Positions 25,431 to 46,476 of a stretch of DNA of 64,000 nucleotides are shown here, one piece after another. How positions within the stretch are numbered: position 1 is the first letter of the stretch; each line of letters opens with the position of its first letter. The translations under genes were made by a program, and so were the position numbers. This DNA is from Paragordius varius (Eukaryota > Nematomorpha), in NCBI GenBank assembly GCA_964247055.1, contig OZ176054.1:7316001-7380000 (forward strand), given 5' to 3'. A model generated the notes under the pieces. It worked only from the letters and a program-made list of their open reading frames with translations. It did not search any database and was not told the DNA's origin.

Positions 25431-27143
25431 ATAATATTAAATTTCAGTCATAATACCGTGAAAATAATTGCATAAATATAAAATTAATAATTATTTTGCC
25501 ATGTTTTTTATTTCGTTGCAGATTGAAAAATTAACCTAATTTGGTTAAATAGCAATTTTACCTAAGTATTGTGAGCACATTTTTGTAACTCGGAGGGCTG
25601 CCGCGACTATAGATGTTTTTGTAGAACATCCGAAATTGTCTGCTGTTAGTTCATCAATGGTGATCCAGCCAACACTACGGGGAAATAGTATTAGAATTAA
25701 TCATGTTTAAAAAAGGAAGGGGCGCTTTTCTTCATTTACCTGGAATTCCATTTGATTTGTATTTATTTTTCTGTTCGTATTAGAATATATATTATAATTA
25801 TATTGTAATCTTTCAAATGCGGTTTTGTATTCAAGACTTTAATCTGATATTACATTTCAAACAATATATTTGTAGTCACCTTATATTATACGCTAATAAA
25901 TTGTCATTTAAAGCCAAAGTCGAACTTGAAATGGAAAAAATAGGGGTCGCTGTTATACTAATCTTTATTTATAGGAAAAAAATTATCCTTAAATTTTTTT
26001 TTATATTAATTAAAAAAAGCTTAAATTACCATATTTATTTGTCAATGTATTTATTATGTTTCGATATTATTTCATAAAATTGAGAAAAATAGCTTATTTT
26101 TTGAATTTGGATATTTATTATTATAATGGCTAGAAACACATACAAAATATTTAATTGGTGGAAAGATATATGCGGCAATTAGCGGTTGTTTCCAAAATAT
26201 AAATCATTAAATAATTATTAATTAATCCAGTTTAATTAAGCTAAATATTATTATTAAAAATTTGATTATTTTTATTTCTGGCTTTATTGAGAGCCCCGTC
26301 TCAACGGCAACCAGTTTTTTAAAGCGTATCATATAACTTTGCGGTTTTATCGGGTTTATTCAACTAGTTTTTTTGCAACTAAGTATGATTCAATTATCGA
26401 GATTATTTTTAAAAAATATAATGCATGGATAGAATTAACGTAAATATCTAAGTAAAATATTAAGAATCTTAAAATTAACAAGCCGTTTTGTTTTTGGTTC
26501 GGTTACTCTAAAAGCAACAATTCTTGATCCCTTGGTTCTGGCTTTGAAAATCTTTTTTGCCAAAAATAGAAAAAATAATATAATGAACCCAGAAATTTAA
26601 TAAAAAGATAATATTAATAATTATTATTAAATTTTTGCAAATTTGATTCCAAAATGGTTTTCAAAAAAAGCTTGGATCTTGCCATACCTACTAAATATAT
26701 GTTAATATTTTTTAGAAAAATAAATTATATTTGTTGTCATTATCGGCTAATTTATATCTATTAGATATTACACATGAGTGCGCGGTTACAGTATTTCAAT
26801 AAATACATTGTAATAAAATATAGTTTATGTCCATTAAATGAATTCTGCCTCTTAAAATTGATAAAAATGTGTAAATTTGGGGAAATCATATTCAAAAAAT
26901 ATACATACAGGTGATATATATATTACAAAAACATTATATAAATAAAAACTTGAAATAGATAGATCTAGAGAAATAGTGACCAATTTTTGTGAATGGAAGA
27001 TTTGGAGTTTGGTAAATTGTAAAGATGCAAAAATATAAATGTTATAAAATCGCTTTTATAAAAAAAATTATTATATAAAAAATTTTCTTCAATTTATTTT
27101 CACTGTGATAAGATTATGTTATATCATTGAAGTTGTTGAAACT

Positions 27144-34962
<7,819 letters not shown>

Positions 34963-35533
34963 ATGCCCTTACTAGAGTAGATATAACATATATGTTGAAC
35001 GGAGTGAACAAGATGAAACAATAAAACATTATTGGATACAAAATATAACACCATTTCAATACTATTAGCGCATTCAGAAGACGAATCATTGTGATCAAAT
35101 ATTATATAATAAAGCCGATCACCATCGTCGGTACCTGCATATGCCGTTTCTAACAATTCAAAATAGCTTTGTTTTGAAAGAAAACTTTTTAATAGAAAGC
35201 GTTAGGTTAACCCCAGATACTAAATTTTAGAAATTAGATTTTAAGATCTTCTAACCCATAGTATTAATATTACAGGATAGATATGTGTATTTTATATCCT
35301 ATAAACATAAATTTATATATTTAATTTCATACAGCGTTTACAAAACAATACCCCGGCGAAATATCTATTCTGATACGAAAATGTATCATAATTTTTGTTG
35401 GCACTTACGAGTGAATAAGAACGTTTTATATAAGAAATTGGTAAAATTTGCGCCAATTTTGTCAAAAAAAATTTTGGTGGAAAAGATTTATACCAACCTA
35501 AATATATCAATTATATAAAGCCATACCATATTA

Positions 35534-36040
35534 ACACTTGGATACAACACATTAATTTTAATTCGATTTAAATTGGGGTAGTTGGATACCCCAGGTGTGT
35601 TTAAAATTAAATACTTCAAAAAAATATGTAAGTAATTGAAACCATGGCTAACACTTATATAACATTAATGAACCCAAACAAAAAAATATGTTCAAAAATA
35701 CTAGATATTACTTATTTTAATGTAAAAGATAAAGGTAAAAATTTAGTCAACCTGACATGTGTGCATTAGCAAAATATAAAATAAATACAAAATAAACCAC
35801 TCTCTCTCTGTTTCTATCAATTTTTAATTTAAATAAAAAATAAGATTTCATTTTAGCTTTAAAATTAAATAAAAACGATATATTGAAAAAATGTTGTAAA
35901 ATAAAAATGGCGGCGAAATAGTTTGATATGGAACTTTTGTTTCAAGACTAAATTATTAAGATATTTCGGCGTTTTTATATAATTTTTAGGTTAATAGACG
36001 GATGAATTTAAATTGGGACCGTTTCTTTCAGTATAGACAC
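35534..36040. mobile_element. TA-target element, truncated copy
   Basis: Starts TTAACACTTGGATACAAC, followed by 'aaattggggtagttggatacccca', the same terminus as the element at 8688. Internal text such as 'tgacatgtgtgca' and 'aaaatggcggcgaaa' is also shared. The similarity fades near 36040 after 'gggaccgtttctttcagta' without reaching the opposite terminus. Non-coding. Confidence 0.65.
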
Positions 36041-36321
36041 CACAATGTGTGCTAATTTTCCAAATTTTTTTTCGAAAATAGGCTTTTTAAAATAAAAAGT
36101 ACAAAAAATTGTAATCGCTTAATTATAGCAACATTTTGTTGAAGCGTTGAGCCATGTATAAATAATATCCAAACGCTTGAGATATATAAAAAAAATTATG
36201 TTTAATCCGATGGCTCTAAGCATATCTATAACCTCCTCTTTAAAAATTGGTTAATCCTTAAATGAGTATAAATTGTTTTATACAAAAAGTTATCAAATTC
36301 AAAAGCAAACAATCCATTAAT

Positions 36322-36957
36322 TAACACTTAAATACAAGACATTCATTTTAGTCCTTCGATTTAAATTAGAGTAGATACCCAAGGCTTGTTTAACACTTGG
36401 ATACAACACATTCATTTTAGTCCTTCGATTCAAATTGGGGTAGTTAAATACCCCAGGCCGTTTAAAATTAAATTTTTCAAAAAATATGGAAGGAATCGAA
36501 ACCATGTAAAAATTTTGCACTTATATAACATTAATAAACCGATATACATAAAAAATATTATTCAAAATACTGGATATTACTTATTTTAAGTTAAAACCGA
36601 AATATAAAAATTTGGTCAACGTGACATGTGTACAATTGTAAAATTGAAAAATAATACAAAATAAACCGCTTTTTCTATTTCTGTCAATGTTAGATGTAAT
36701 TTAAATAAAAAAGTAGCTTAAATTTTACCCTTAAAATTAAATGGAGACGATATTTTGCAAAAATTTTGTTAAAAAAAATGTCGTCGAAGTAGTTTGACAG
36801 GGAACTTTTTTTTCCAAACAAAATTTTTTGGCATATTTATATAATTCTTATTAGGATAGAAGCATAAATTTAAATTGAGACCGTTTCCTTTAGTAGTTTT
36901 TTAAAAATCTGAGTCTGGGGTATTTAGATACCCCAATTTGAATCGAAGTGTTAAAAT
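36322..36957. mobile_element. TA-target element with a duplicated left end
   Basis: Two left termini in tandem (about 36322 and 36391, each ACACTT... followed by the 'tcattttagtccttcgatt' block) lead into a body ending 'ccaatttgaatcgaagtgtta' at 36957. This is a full-length short version (about 565 bp from 36391) of the element at 8688, preceded by a truncated 70-bp end. Non-coding. Confidence 0.65.
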
Positions 36958-37427
36958 TAAAAATAAAAAACATAGAAGGAATCAAAACCATGGCAAAAAC
37001 TTTGCACCTATATAACATTGACCGAATATAAATAATAAAAAATATGTGATACTTTTTATGTAAAACCCAAAGGTAAAAATTTAGTCAATGTAACATATCC
37101 CCATTGGCTAAATTGAGTAATAATAAAATATAAACCACTTTTTTATTTTTATCAACGTTAGATGTAATTTAAATGAAAAAATTCTAATTCTAACGTTAGG
37201 ATCAAATAAACACGATATTCTGCAAAATTTTGTAAAATAAAAATGACGTCCAACTAGTTTGACATGGAAATTTTTTTCAAAACAAAATTTGTATTTGGAT
37301 ATTGGTTTTTTATAGTATTTTTATTAGGATAGAAGCATAAATTTAAACGGGGTTTGTTTCCTTGAATATTTTTTTAGAAATATTAATTTTAGTCTGGGGT
37401 AGATACCCCATTTTGAATCGAAGTGTT
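36958..37427. mobile_element. TA-target element lacking its left terminus
   Basis: The body text ('catagaaggaatcaaaaccatggcaa', 'gatgtaatttaaatgaaaa') and the right terminus ('ggggtagataccccattttgaatcgaagtgtta') match the preceding copy, but the left terminus is missing. It may derive from tandem insertion or unequal exchange with the neighbour. Confidence 0.6.
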
Positions 37428-37669
37428 AATTAAGCTGATAAAAACGTTTAGATACCGTTTTAAGCTTTAGAATATTATAAAAGCGCTTCAACCAAATTTT
37501 GATTTTAAATTTATTGCTTAAGCCCGCTTTAGAAGGGTGAAAAAAATGGGACTTACAGACCTAAATCTACAAATTGATATATTATGAAAATATTGTTTTG
37601 TTCTTATATGTAATTTTTAGTGATATTTTGCCACTAAAGCATTTAGCTTTCTTCAAAAAAACTTATTAA

Positions 37670-37840
37670 AAGAGATCAAGGTGTAAAAAAAGGGTAGCAG
37701 ACCCATGTCGCCACTGTCCACAAAAGACGTCCCTTGATGTCCTTCCATACCCCAGATGGTGGTTCAGTGACAGCAGTCTAGTAGCGATGGGGGTGGGGTT
37801 GCATCTAAGGATATAGTGGTACGTTATAGATATAGACATG
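37670..37840. other. GC-richer patch of unknown origin
   Basis: About 170 bp with markedly higher GC content than its surroundings. A minus-strand frame reads GVWKDIKGRLLW and similar, slightly suggestive of the C-terminal tail of a non-LTR retrotransposon, but no diagnostic motif is present and the frame is short. I do not call a gene. Confidence 0.3.
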
Positions 37841-38119
37841 TAAGTATTCATTTTTGGTTAAGATGCGCAAATTTTGCCATTTTCTGATATTCGGCAGTTA
37901 TCATAAAGGCGCAAAAAACTTTCATATACCACTCGTAAATTAACCAAAAGTACCACAATAATCCTGGTACATATTCTTAATAAAATATATTATCAGGATA
38001 ACTTTTATATAAAAATTCCAAAAATTATGGATATAAATTTTAAAACTAGTGATTGAGTTCCAATTTAACAGTGGGAATAACTTAGTCATACTTTCCATGT
38101 TTACATTAGTTAAAAACAC

Positions 38120-41100
38120 ATGATGAATTCAAAATATGTGAATAATATACCTGACGCAATTTCGCCTCATGGATCAGAAACAAGTTATGTTGAAGTTCAG
38201 CCAGACTCGGATATTCCAACCACCAATACAGTTTTAAATATAGGCAATCGGAACATATATGTCACTTCGATTTTAAATAACTATTTAGATAATAATGGCT
38301 ATGATAATTATGATACGCTTGATACATTTGAGGCATGCCGTTTAAATATAGACTTTTCAAAGCTTTCTTTAGACGATAATGCTAGAAAACCTCCTATATC
38401 GACGGCTTCTGAAAACACATTAAATGTTAATTCACAATCTACTTCACTCTTTAAATTCTTTAAGCGAAAAACATCGTTGCCTAATGTTGAAAATGATGCA
38501 TTGCATATATTGGATCACAATGTACCTGATACTCAATCGAAAATCGATTTACATTCTGCTGATACCTCGTTTGTTAGAGTTAATTATGATGATAGCCAAA
38601 CTAATAGTGAATTAAGACGTGGATTATTGAAGCCAGAAACGAATCCAATTCATGTCAACTTTGACGATAACCGTCCTCATATTTTATCAGATTCATTTAC
38701 AAGCGTTAAACAGATTGATAATGTTGATAAAGGTGCCAATGAACAATCTACCGAAAAAATTAGCAACATTCTTGGCGATTTAATTTCAGCAAATTTTGGG
38801 AATGATTTAAAACAAGTGTACAAAAGCAGTCATAAGGACAAGGCCACACCTCTTGTGTTTCGTCGTGTCCGTAAACGACTTATAAATAAAGATGGTTCCA
38901 CAAACGTGGCTCAATCAAACATTAGTCGCCTTAAAATACATTATTTGACGGATATTTTTACAACGTTGTTGGATACGAGATGGAGATGGTCTTTTCTCAT
39001 TTTCACCCTCGGTTTCTTGCTTTCCTGGCTCTTTTTTGCTATCATTTGGTGGTTTATAGCTTTTACTCATGGGGATTTGGAGCATACTCAGGATCCTGAA
39101 TGGCATCCATGTTATACAAGGGCTTATGGTTTTATTTCAGCATTTCTGTTTTCAATCGAACTTCAACACACCATAGGGTTCGGTTATCGACACATAACTG
39201 AGGAATGTCCTGAAGCTATCCTAGTTTTTATCATCCAAGCCATAACTGGAACTATGATACAAGTTTGTTTTTTATGCCTTTTCCAATTATATATTATATT
39301 TGGTAATTTAACGTTTTCCCTTAACTGACTGTTTACATTACACCATACGCTACTGTATATATAATTAAGTAGTATAAAGCTGATTAAAATATTTATGAAT
39401 GAAATTATTATAAATTTATGACCTATGAAAGTTTGACATTTCCGTAATTGAAAAAAAGTCGGTATATTTTAAATTTTGTCTTTGATGTTTCATTTGTTTT
39501 GCGCGGTTAAAAGAATTTTATAATAGTTTGTCAGCGTTTATATTTCTTTCTACCAATCCTATTTAAATTGGTAAATATGATTTTATAATTGAAAAAATAC
39601 GCATGTTTTTTAGATAATAAATTATGTGCCAAATATAATTGATTAACATAAAGTTGATACAATGTAATGGATTGATACTGTTTTGTATCATTTGTTAAAT
39701 CCGTGAAATAATGATTTAAACCAAAATTAAACTGAAAATGTATGAAAATTTAACTTGAAATTAAATTTTAAATTGAAAATATTAAATGATAGTAAAACCA
39801 TTCGTCAATAGTAATCACTAGCACTCATCAGTAGGACACAACTCTTATCCGTCATTTACTATTTAAACATCAACTTTATCTTATGTTTCTTTAACAAAAA
39901 GTGTACTGCTTAGTAATAAAATTTATTTCTAAATCTAGGGTACTCAGTGTTAATTTCTCGTTTTTTTCGAATTTTCAGTGTGATTTCATAAATGGCCATT
40001 AAGTTTAATTTAAATTTTATTATTGACTACATTTATATCAAAATTATTAAGTTGGATATATTTACGAAATCCATATGTAAAAACCCCAAGCCAAATTGTT
40101 GTGTCGTACTGATGAGGGTTAACAAGCACGAAACTAGTCTGCGATAACTATTAACGATGGGTTTCTTATATCATTCATTTTAAAATTTAATCTTATATTT
40201 AATTTTCATATCATTATCAGTTAATTTTCATTCATATCATTATTTGACGAATTAAACAATTATTAATATAATTAGTTGAATTTCTTTGTTTTGTAAATTA
40301 TCATTGTTTATTTAATAGAGTCATCATATTTTTATAATCTTCTGGTATATTAAATTTAAAAATATTTATTTTAGTTTACCATTACAGGTGACAGAATTAT
40401 TTTTAGTTGTTATATATTTTTGTTTTTTAAGCAAAAGCTACAACATTTTTCATCATTTACACATTTAAAAACATGCGCTCAAGTTATATAGCTTATGACA
40501 TTTATTGCATAAATTTTGACCATAAAATATGCTTTTATAATACTTTAATAGTTGTTAATTGCTGAATTAAAATATTATTGCAGATATTCAAAAATAATAT
40601 TTTATGAAGGCTATATGCTTTTTTCCACTTTATCCAAGTTGGTCGTATCTATGAAAAGGAATGATAACTTTTAAATAAAAAGCCACTGTCAAAATATTTT
40701 GTAAATATGGAAATACTAATTTTAACTGGCTCAACGTATGCAATTTGTACCCTTACATCCTAAACTAAACGCCAAAAAGCACTATTTTATGCAAAAAATT
40801 ATTTTCATAATACAATTAGGGTTTCGTTATTGGTCTAATATTCAGCAAATTATCGCGACCAAAAAAACGTGCATGTACACTCATGTTTAGCAAGAATGCC
40901 GTCGTCTGCACGCGGGATGGGAAACTGTGTCTCCTGGTCCGGATTGGTGATATGAGGAAATCTCACATTATAGATGCCAGGACTCGGGCCTACCTTTTCC
41001 GCAAAAAGGTTACGCTCGAGGGTGAAATTATACCCTTACACCCACACATTATGAACCTAAGTTTTGATCCCAAGGGATTCAATGATAGGTATGATATGGG

Positions 41101-44100
41101 TTTATTTGATTATTTCTAAATTATGTCTAATGGACATATTTTATCATCGATTTTATTAAACGCCTTTTGGGGGTCATGATCCCAAATGGTTAGGTTTGAT
41201 GCTCTGACAAATGATATTAAACCGCTTTCCCGAACAATTTGGTTGAAATTTGATTATATAAAGAAAAAAAACTTAAACTTTAGTGAAAAAATTGAAAATT
41301 ACATAATGAAAAAGTGCATAATATTATTTATATTTTACACTTTATAAATGAATTTGGTGTTATCTAAGCTTAATATTTTCATTTGCGATATAACTAGTTA
41401 AAACCGAGAATGATGCATTTTTAATCAGTTAGAATTTCGATTTTGTTATTTTGTTTTATTTCGCTTATATATTTGATTCTCAATATCATATGTATCAATG
41501 CTCCTTTATTACTAAGATTTTAAATTGAAACCTTAATATATATTTTATATTGTCAATAAAAACGAATATTGTACGCGATGATAAATTTAGTTCTTAAAAA
41601 TCGTGTAAAATTATAATAGTAAATCCAAAATTTTATACATGATAGAGCATCCATCCATCTTTTTCAATGGTAAAATTTTTACAATGTTAGTATATTTCCT
41701 TTTATATTATCCATTATCTACCATGTATCTTGAATTTAATATATATATTATCATATTAGAATATTTTTGGGCTGGCCCAGTATTTTAATCCATGAAATAA
41801 GTGAAAAATCAGATTCCCCCCTATACAACCTAGGTGCTAGGGATTTGATGGATGAAAAATTTGAAATTGTTGTCATACTCGAGGGTATGATTGAAGCCTC
41901 GGGTATGAGTATGCAAGCTAGAACCTCTTATCTCCCAAGTTAGATCGAATTTTATTTCAATAATTTGATTCGTAAAATTTTTTAAAAATTTATTTTTCAT
42001 TGTAAGAAATAATATATCTGTTTAAATGGGTCTTTTGACTACTGCGATATTAAAATAGCTAAAACGACTCTCTAACATTAACCATTTTTACCTTTAAGTT
42101 TAGAATCAGTTAATCCTTATAATTCACGTTAAAAAAATATTCAGCCGTTTTATTATGTATAATTTTTCTGAATAAATTATCTTTTGATTTCTTTAACACG
42201 TTAATTAAATGGTGGTGCTGGAATGATAAACGAGTAAGTACGTCAGTTATTAACTATAATTTATTTATACGCCGCACTTCTAACCAAACAATTAATAAAT
42301 TATATAATTTCGAGGCCAAATTTATCTGACTATATTATACAACAAAGTTGTCCCTTAATTTACCCCTGGACCATTCAAAAGATATAGTGCCTTAAACATG
42401 AAGCCAAAAAAAATTAATCTTTTAAACTTATTTTACTTGAATAATAATTTTTATTATCTATCTATCTTAGGGATGTCCAACAATATCTTCGCGGCTTCTG
42501 CTTTAATAATTTTTGGGTTTTTTATTTATTTTGAGCTCAATTTTGGATGATATAGCGTCTATATAATCGTAAATTTTACATGGAAAACCGATTTTTTTAT
42601 AAACATCTTTTAGAGCATTTTTGCGAACCGAAAAAAGCGTGTTGGACATCCCTGATCTATTTATATAATATAAATTATTATAGACATTTTCAATTATTTT
42701 TTATACTCAGATAAAACCGTTTAAATTTCATACTTGATGGCTTCTAATATCCAAATATTTGTGTATCGATTTTCGAATTTTTCTATGCCATTATTGCTTG
42801 TAATTTTTGGTTATGATTAATCCGTCAGAGTTAATGATCAATAATGTTTACTAATAGTATTTAATATTAATCTTTTTAAGACTGAAATTATATTTAAACT
42901 ATATAATTAAAATCGGAATTATTTTTGTATTACGTCAAAGAAATAAATTTTTTGCTCAAAAATAATTTAACGTTTTATCCAAATAAAAAAGGTGAAATTT
43001 TATGGGGACATCGCTTTCAAAAACTGATTACGTATGTTCGGGAAGATGGTGAATATAACATTGATTATTCACGATTTCATGATACACAACTCTACAATAT
43101 GCCGCTTTGTAGTGCCCGAGACCTTGATATTCTACGTAAAAAGTATACGGAAAAACGGAAAAAACTACTTTTGAAACAAAGGCTAAGGAGTACACCCGTT
43201 TCACCTGAGGAAACCCCCGCTATGTTTCAACCTGATGAAAATGTTGTTTCGTTTGCAAAGGTAAGTCCAAAATGCTTTGTTGAAACCATGAATCAACCCA
43301 AAGAAAATGATGTAGATAGGCGAAAAAAGAAATCTGCTCTTATAGGTAAGTGTTTAGTTTTAAAAAAAATTAGTTTTAATTTCCAATTAAACAATTGGTT
43401 TAAACTTTAATATTTTTGTTTTATTTCATATTTGGGATAATTTTATGTCATGCTTTTATATTTGTCTAATGTTAAATAAATATTTTCCATGGTATTTTTT
43501 CCAATGCTAAGGAAATGGGTTTTCGGGTAAAAATAAGTAAAATTAAATCCACTATTACCCGCATCGAAAATATTTTAAGCGGTTTAGTTAAAAAATGAAG
43601 CTTGGGTCAAACAATTTGGTCGATAAATATTTTTTGGATCAAATTATATGCGTTTATGTGGACGAAATTGTTAAGGGCTTTTATTGTGCATAATTTTATT
43701 ATTCACCAGTTCATTCTAATATCTTTTGATTATACAAACTTTTATGAAGATTAAGGTATATGCGAGCCAGATTGCACTTATAGTTATTTATCTATAAAGA
43801 AATTAACTCTTTAGGATAGCATTCTAATTAAAAAGGTCTGTATTTTGTAAACATACAAACGTATTTTGAGTTTTTACTTATTTTAAAATAATTTATCGAT
43901 TAAAAATGCGTTTCCGAACAAAAAGCAATCGACTCGTTCCATGCCCCTTTTATTATTATCACAACTTTATCTAAATGTCATTATTTTTGTTTTGTTGTCC
44001 GTTATTATTAAAACGGTAATTATATGTAAATAAAAACTCAGCCGTTAAAATAGCATTGGCTGAATTAATGCTTTGACAAAAAATTTGGTTCGAAAGAGTT

Positions 44101-44560
44101 TTTGTACCATTAAAAAAATTCACATAATTATTAATTTAGTTTTTTTCATTACATAAGGTACGTATTCTCATTTTTTCTTTTGGCATTTTTCATATTATTG
44201 GATGTATTAAAAAATGTATTTACATATGTTACAGGTCTTCTACCAAGACAAGCATTTTCTCTGGATGATGAAAACAACAATGTTTCACCAGATCGTTCTT
44301 CTTCTCAAAATGATTCGGTTAAAATTGATGTCCTGCTACATCACGTTATGAAATTATCGACTCAAATTGACCGTTTACATAAGTTATATGATCCTTTATT
44401 CCGTAAATCTCAAACTGAGAGGGGCAATAGCACTACATTAAATAATACACATGATGTCGTAAATTCTACACAATCTATGCATACAAATCAAAATGGCAAT
44501 CAAAATCACACTAACACGTGGGCTCAAATTAACTCACAACTCAAAAATAGTCTTATATAG
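38120..44560 (+). CDS. Inward-rectifier potassium channel (Kir), 5 exons found
   Basis: Tetrameric plasma-membrane K+ channel subunit. Exons found: 38120-~39265 (3' end unresolved), 40846-41088, 41760-41938, 42992-43345, 44235-44560; junctions between exons 2-5 are phase-consistent. The long N-terminus (about 280 residues before M1, against about 80 in vertebrate Kirs) is Ser/Asn/Asp-rich and ends with the usual slide-helix and M1. The pore reads DPEWHPCYTRAYGFISAFLFSIE then QHTIGFG at residues 349-355, so the filter is GFG as in Kir6. The residue at the M2 rectification site is Gln (TGTMIQV). Cytoplasmic motifs: SRPKKR, LMFSKNAVV, DMRKSHIIDA, IFLGWPSILIHEI, LEGMIEASG, EILWGHRF and YSRFHDTQ. 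About nine residues joining M2 to SRPKKR are not located; a tiny exon in 39.3-40.8 kb would explain this. No PDZ-type end obvious. Confidence 0.9.
39797..40175. mobile_element. Inverted-repeat element in Kir intron
   Basis: About 380 bp with long imperfect inverted ends: 'attcgtcaatagtaatca...actcatcagtaggacacaact' at the left, and the complement of 'cccatcgttaatagttatcgcagactagtttcgtg...ctcatcagtacgacacaac' at the right. Related sequence occurs once at about 57720-57800 and, more diverged, in the tandem units (for example 990-1040). Non-coding MITE-like. Confidence 0.65.
42468..42654. mobile_element. hAT MITE with 8-bp target duplication
   Basis: A 187-bp element with termini TAGGGATGTCCAACA and the complement CAGGGATGTCCAACACGC, flanked by ATCTATCT (42460-42467) and ATCTATTT (42655-42662). 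Its inside is the reverse complement of the element at 45714-45878, so the two are the same family in opposite orientation. Located in the Kir intron before the 42992 exon. Confidence 0.8.
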
Positions 44561-45138
44561 AAACTTTTAGTTTTTAAAAGAAGAAAGAACTCGATCACAG
44601 TTCCAAAACATGGGAATTTAAAAAATATTATAACAGCCTTACTGAGAAATATAAATGCTGTCTAAGTAAAAATACATTGCTAATAGTTTTTAATTATAGC
44701 CACAGATAGTTTCACAGAAATATCAAGATTATTGTCTCAAAAGAGGTGCATATAAAATTATTCCCTATTTTAGTCAATAAAATGACTCTTTGCTGTGATT
44801 TAATGAGAAACTATCAATGTAATTTAACTCTCACTGTAAAAACATTGTATTTGAGTGGGTAAAGAAGTATATGCGGTTAAGATCTCTTTATGTGTGTATA
44901 TCTGTATTAATACTCAACCCTCCATATTATACAATATTACAGGTGTATTTTTTATATTTTATCTTAATTATTATTATTTGTATTTATATATCATATGCTC
45001 AAAAAAATGTATTCCATCCACGTTAATAAATGCAGGCATTGCTCATTTAATAATAATTGATACAAAAATGTATGTTTTAAAGCTATTCTCAACATTTTTT
45101 TTTAAAAAAATAAAAAAACTATGGTGGCGATGATACGT

Positions 45139-45176
<38 letters not shown>

Positions 45177-45634
45177 ATTTTATGGACTTAATAATGGATT
45201 CATTTTGGATAAAATAACTGGTCCTTTGGGATTTAAAGATCTGCTGTTATTTAATGACTTTTAAGAAATTGGAATGTTACTTAACTCATTATCCTCTATA
45301 ATAAATTTGAGAGTATCTTTAGTGTTTGAGTACTCTAAAAAGTCCGTCATGATATTTTTAGTTATTTATTTTATAAAAATAAGGTAATAAAAACACCATC
45401 AATACATCAAATTAATTATCTAATCAAAATATGTCCCTATTTTGGTTTAATAGTCAAATTTTTAATTATGTAACATTTTTTTATTTATCAAAGTATTATT
45501 GTTTTGATAAAGACTAAGCAAACATTAAATTAGTTGGCAGAAGGGGACATATTTTAATTTAGGATTACCAATGTTAATAACTTTTAAATATTTCATTAAG
45601 TGTAAGAATACAAAAAACGATCTCTTATATGAAG

Positions 45635-45665
<31 letters not shown>

Positions 45666-45713
45666 GATTAGTTTTGTTTTATTTATATCGATAAAAAATT
45701 TCTCTACCTAAAA

Positions 45714-45878
45714 CAGGGATGTCCAACACGCTTTTTTCGGTACTCAAAAATGTTCTAAAAAATTGGTCAAAAATTTAGGATTATTTAGAAGATATATCAT
45801 TCGAAATTGGGCTCAAAATAAATAAACACACCAAAAATATTAATGCAGCCGCGAAGATACTTGTTTTGGACACCCCTG
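45714..45878. mobile_element. hAT MITE with 8-bp target duplication
   Basis: A 165-bp element beginning CAGGGATGTCCAACACGC and ending GGACACCCCTG, flanked by ACCTAAAA (45706-45713) and GCCTAAAA (45879-45886). Same family as the element at 42468-42654, in the other orientation. No coding capacity; presumably mobilised by a hAT transposase. Confidence 0.8.
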
Positions 45879-45999
45879 GCCTAAAAGATATATAAGAACA
45901 TGGAATAATTTTAATATTTGGCTACTGTTAAAATGATGATTTATAATTCAAGCTTTAAAACAATGGTGCGATTATGCATATGCACATTCATAAAGGAAA

Positions 46000-46330
46000 T
46001 ATATCATTTACAGTTCAAATTCACCCTTAAACAATTCAAATTCACCCTTGAACAATTCAACACCCTAAAAATAAATTATGTGTTTTTAAAATTTTACTCT
46101 ATACTTCATTTTCAAAAATTGAAATTTTGTCTAAAATTAATATAATACTGAAAAACTAATAAACTATGCCATAAAAATATATTAAGAATGATGAGTTTTA
46201 TATTAGCCCGAAAACACATAAATTAGTTTGAGGGTGAATTTGAATTCAAGGGCGAATTTGAATTGTGTGAGGGTGAATTCTAATTGTTCGAGGGTGAATT
46301 TGAACTGTTCAAGGGTATTATGGTATATAA
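46000..46330. mobile_element. Inverted-repeat MITE with 20-bp arm repeats
   Basis: Left arm 'atatcatttacagttcaaattcaccc' with tandem AACAATTCAAATTCACCCTTG units, core with 'ctaataaactatgcc', right arm with several GGGTGAATTTGAATT units, ending 'attatggtatataa'. Intergenic copy of the family. Confidence 0.8.
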
Positions 46331-46445
46331 ATGTGGAGCTACACTTTTTCCGGAATATTGTTTCAAAGTGATGATTTTTTAGGGGTGGTGTATACATACA
46401 TGGGTGGGGCCACATCCAAAGACTAATAATTTTAAAAAGCCCTCC

Positions 46446-46476
<31 letters not shown>

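Larger units (their letters stand above)
24434..27143. other. Intergenic region between MPC1 and SEC14L
   Basis: About 2.7 kb with no supported gene. It holds a partial MITE arm (about 25254-25315), a hAT-end-like fragment starting near 25370 and ordinary AT-rich sequence. The 86-codon plus-strand frame at 25817-26077 has no recognisable motif and looks like chance. Confidence 0.5.
34963..38119. other. Intergenic region between SEC14L and the K+ channel
   Basis: About 3.2 kb separating the divergently transcribed SEC14L and K+ channel genes. It is dominated by relatives of the TA-target element (35.5-37.4 kb) and has one less AT-rich patch at 37.67-37.84 kb. Open frames here (34908-35156, 35285-35518, 36317-36589, 37666-37851) lie across a gene start or element ends and are not supported as genes. 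Confidence 0.5.

Noticed and set aside
25817-26077. 86-codon plus-strand open frame
   Set aside because: No motif, no splice context and a composition typical of chance frames in AT-rich DNA.
36317-36589. Frames on both strands near 36.4 kb
   Set aside because: They translate the termini of the TA-target elements; the same peptide text occurs at 8.7 kb.
46203-46415. Frame with repeated [14 protein letters not shown] text
   Set aside because: The apparent protein repeats are translations of the MITE arm units. The same kind of text appears in other copies (for example near 17100 and 46050).
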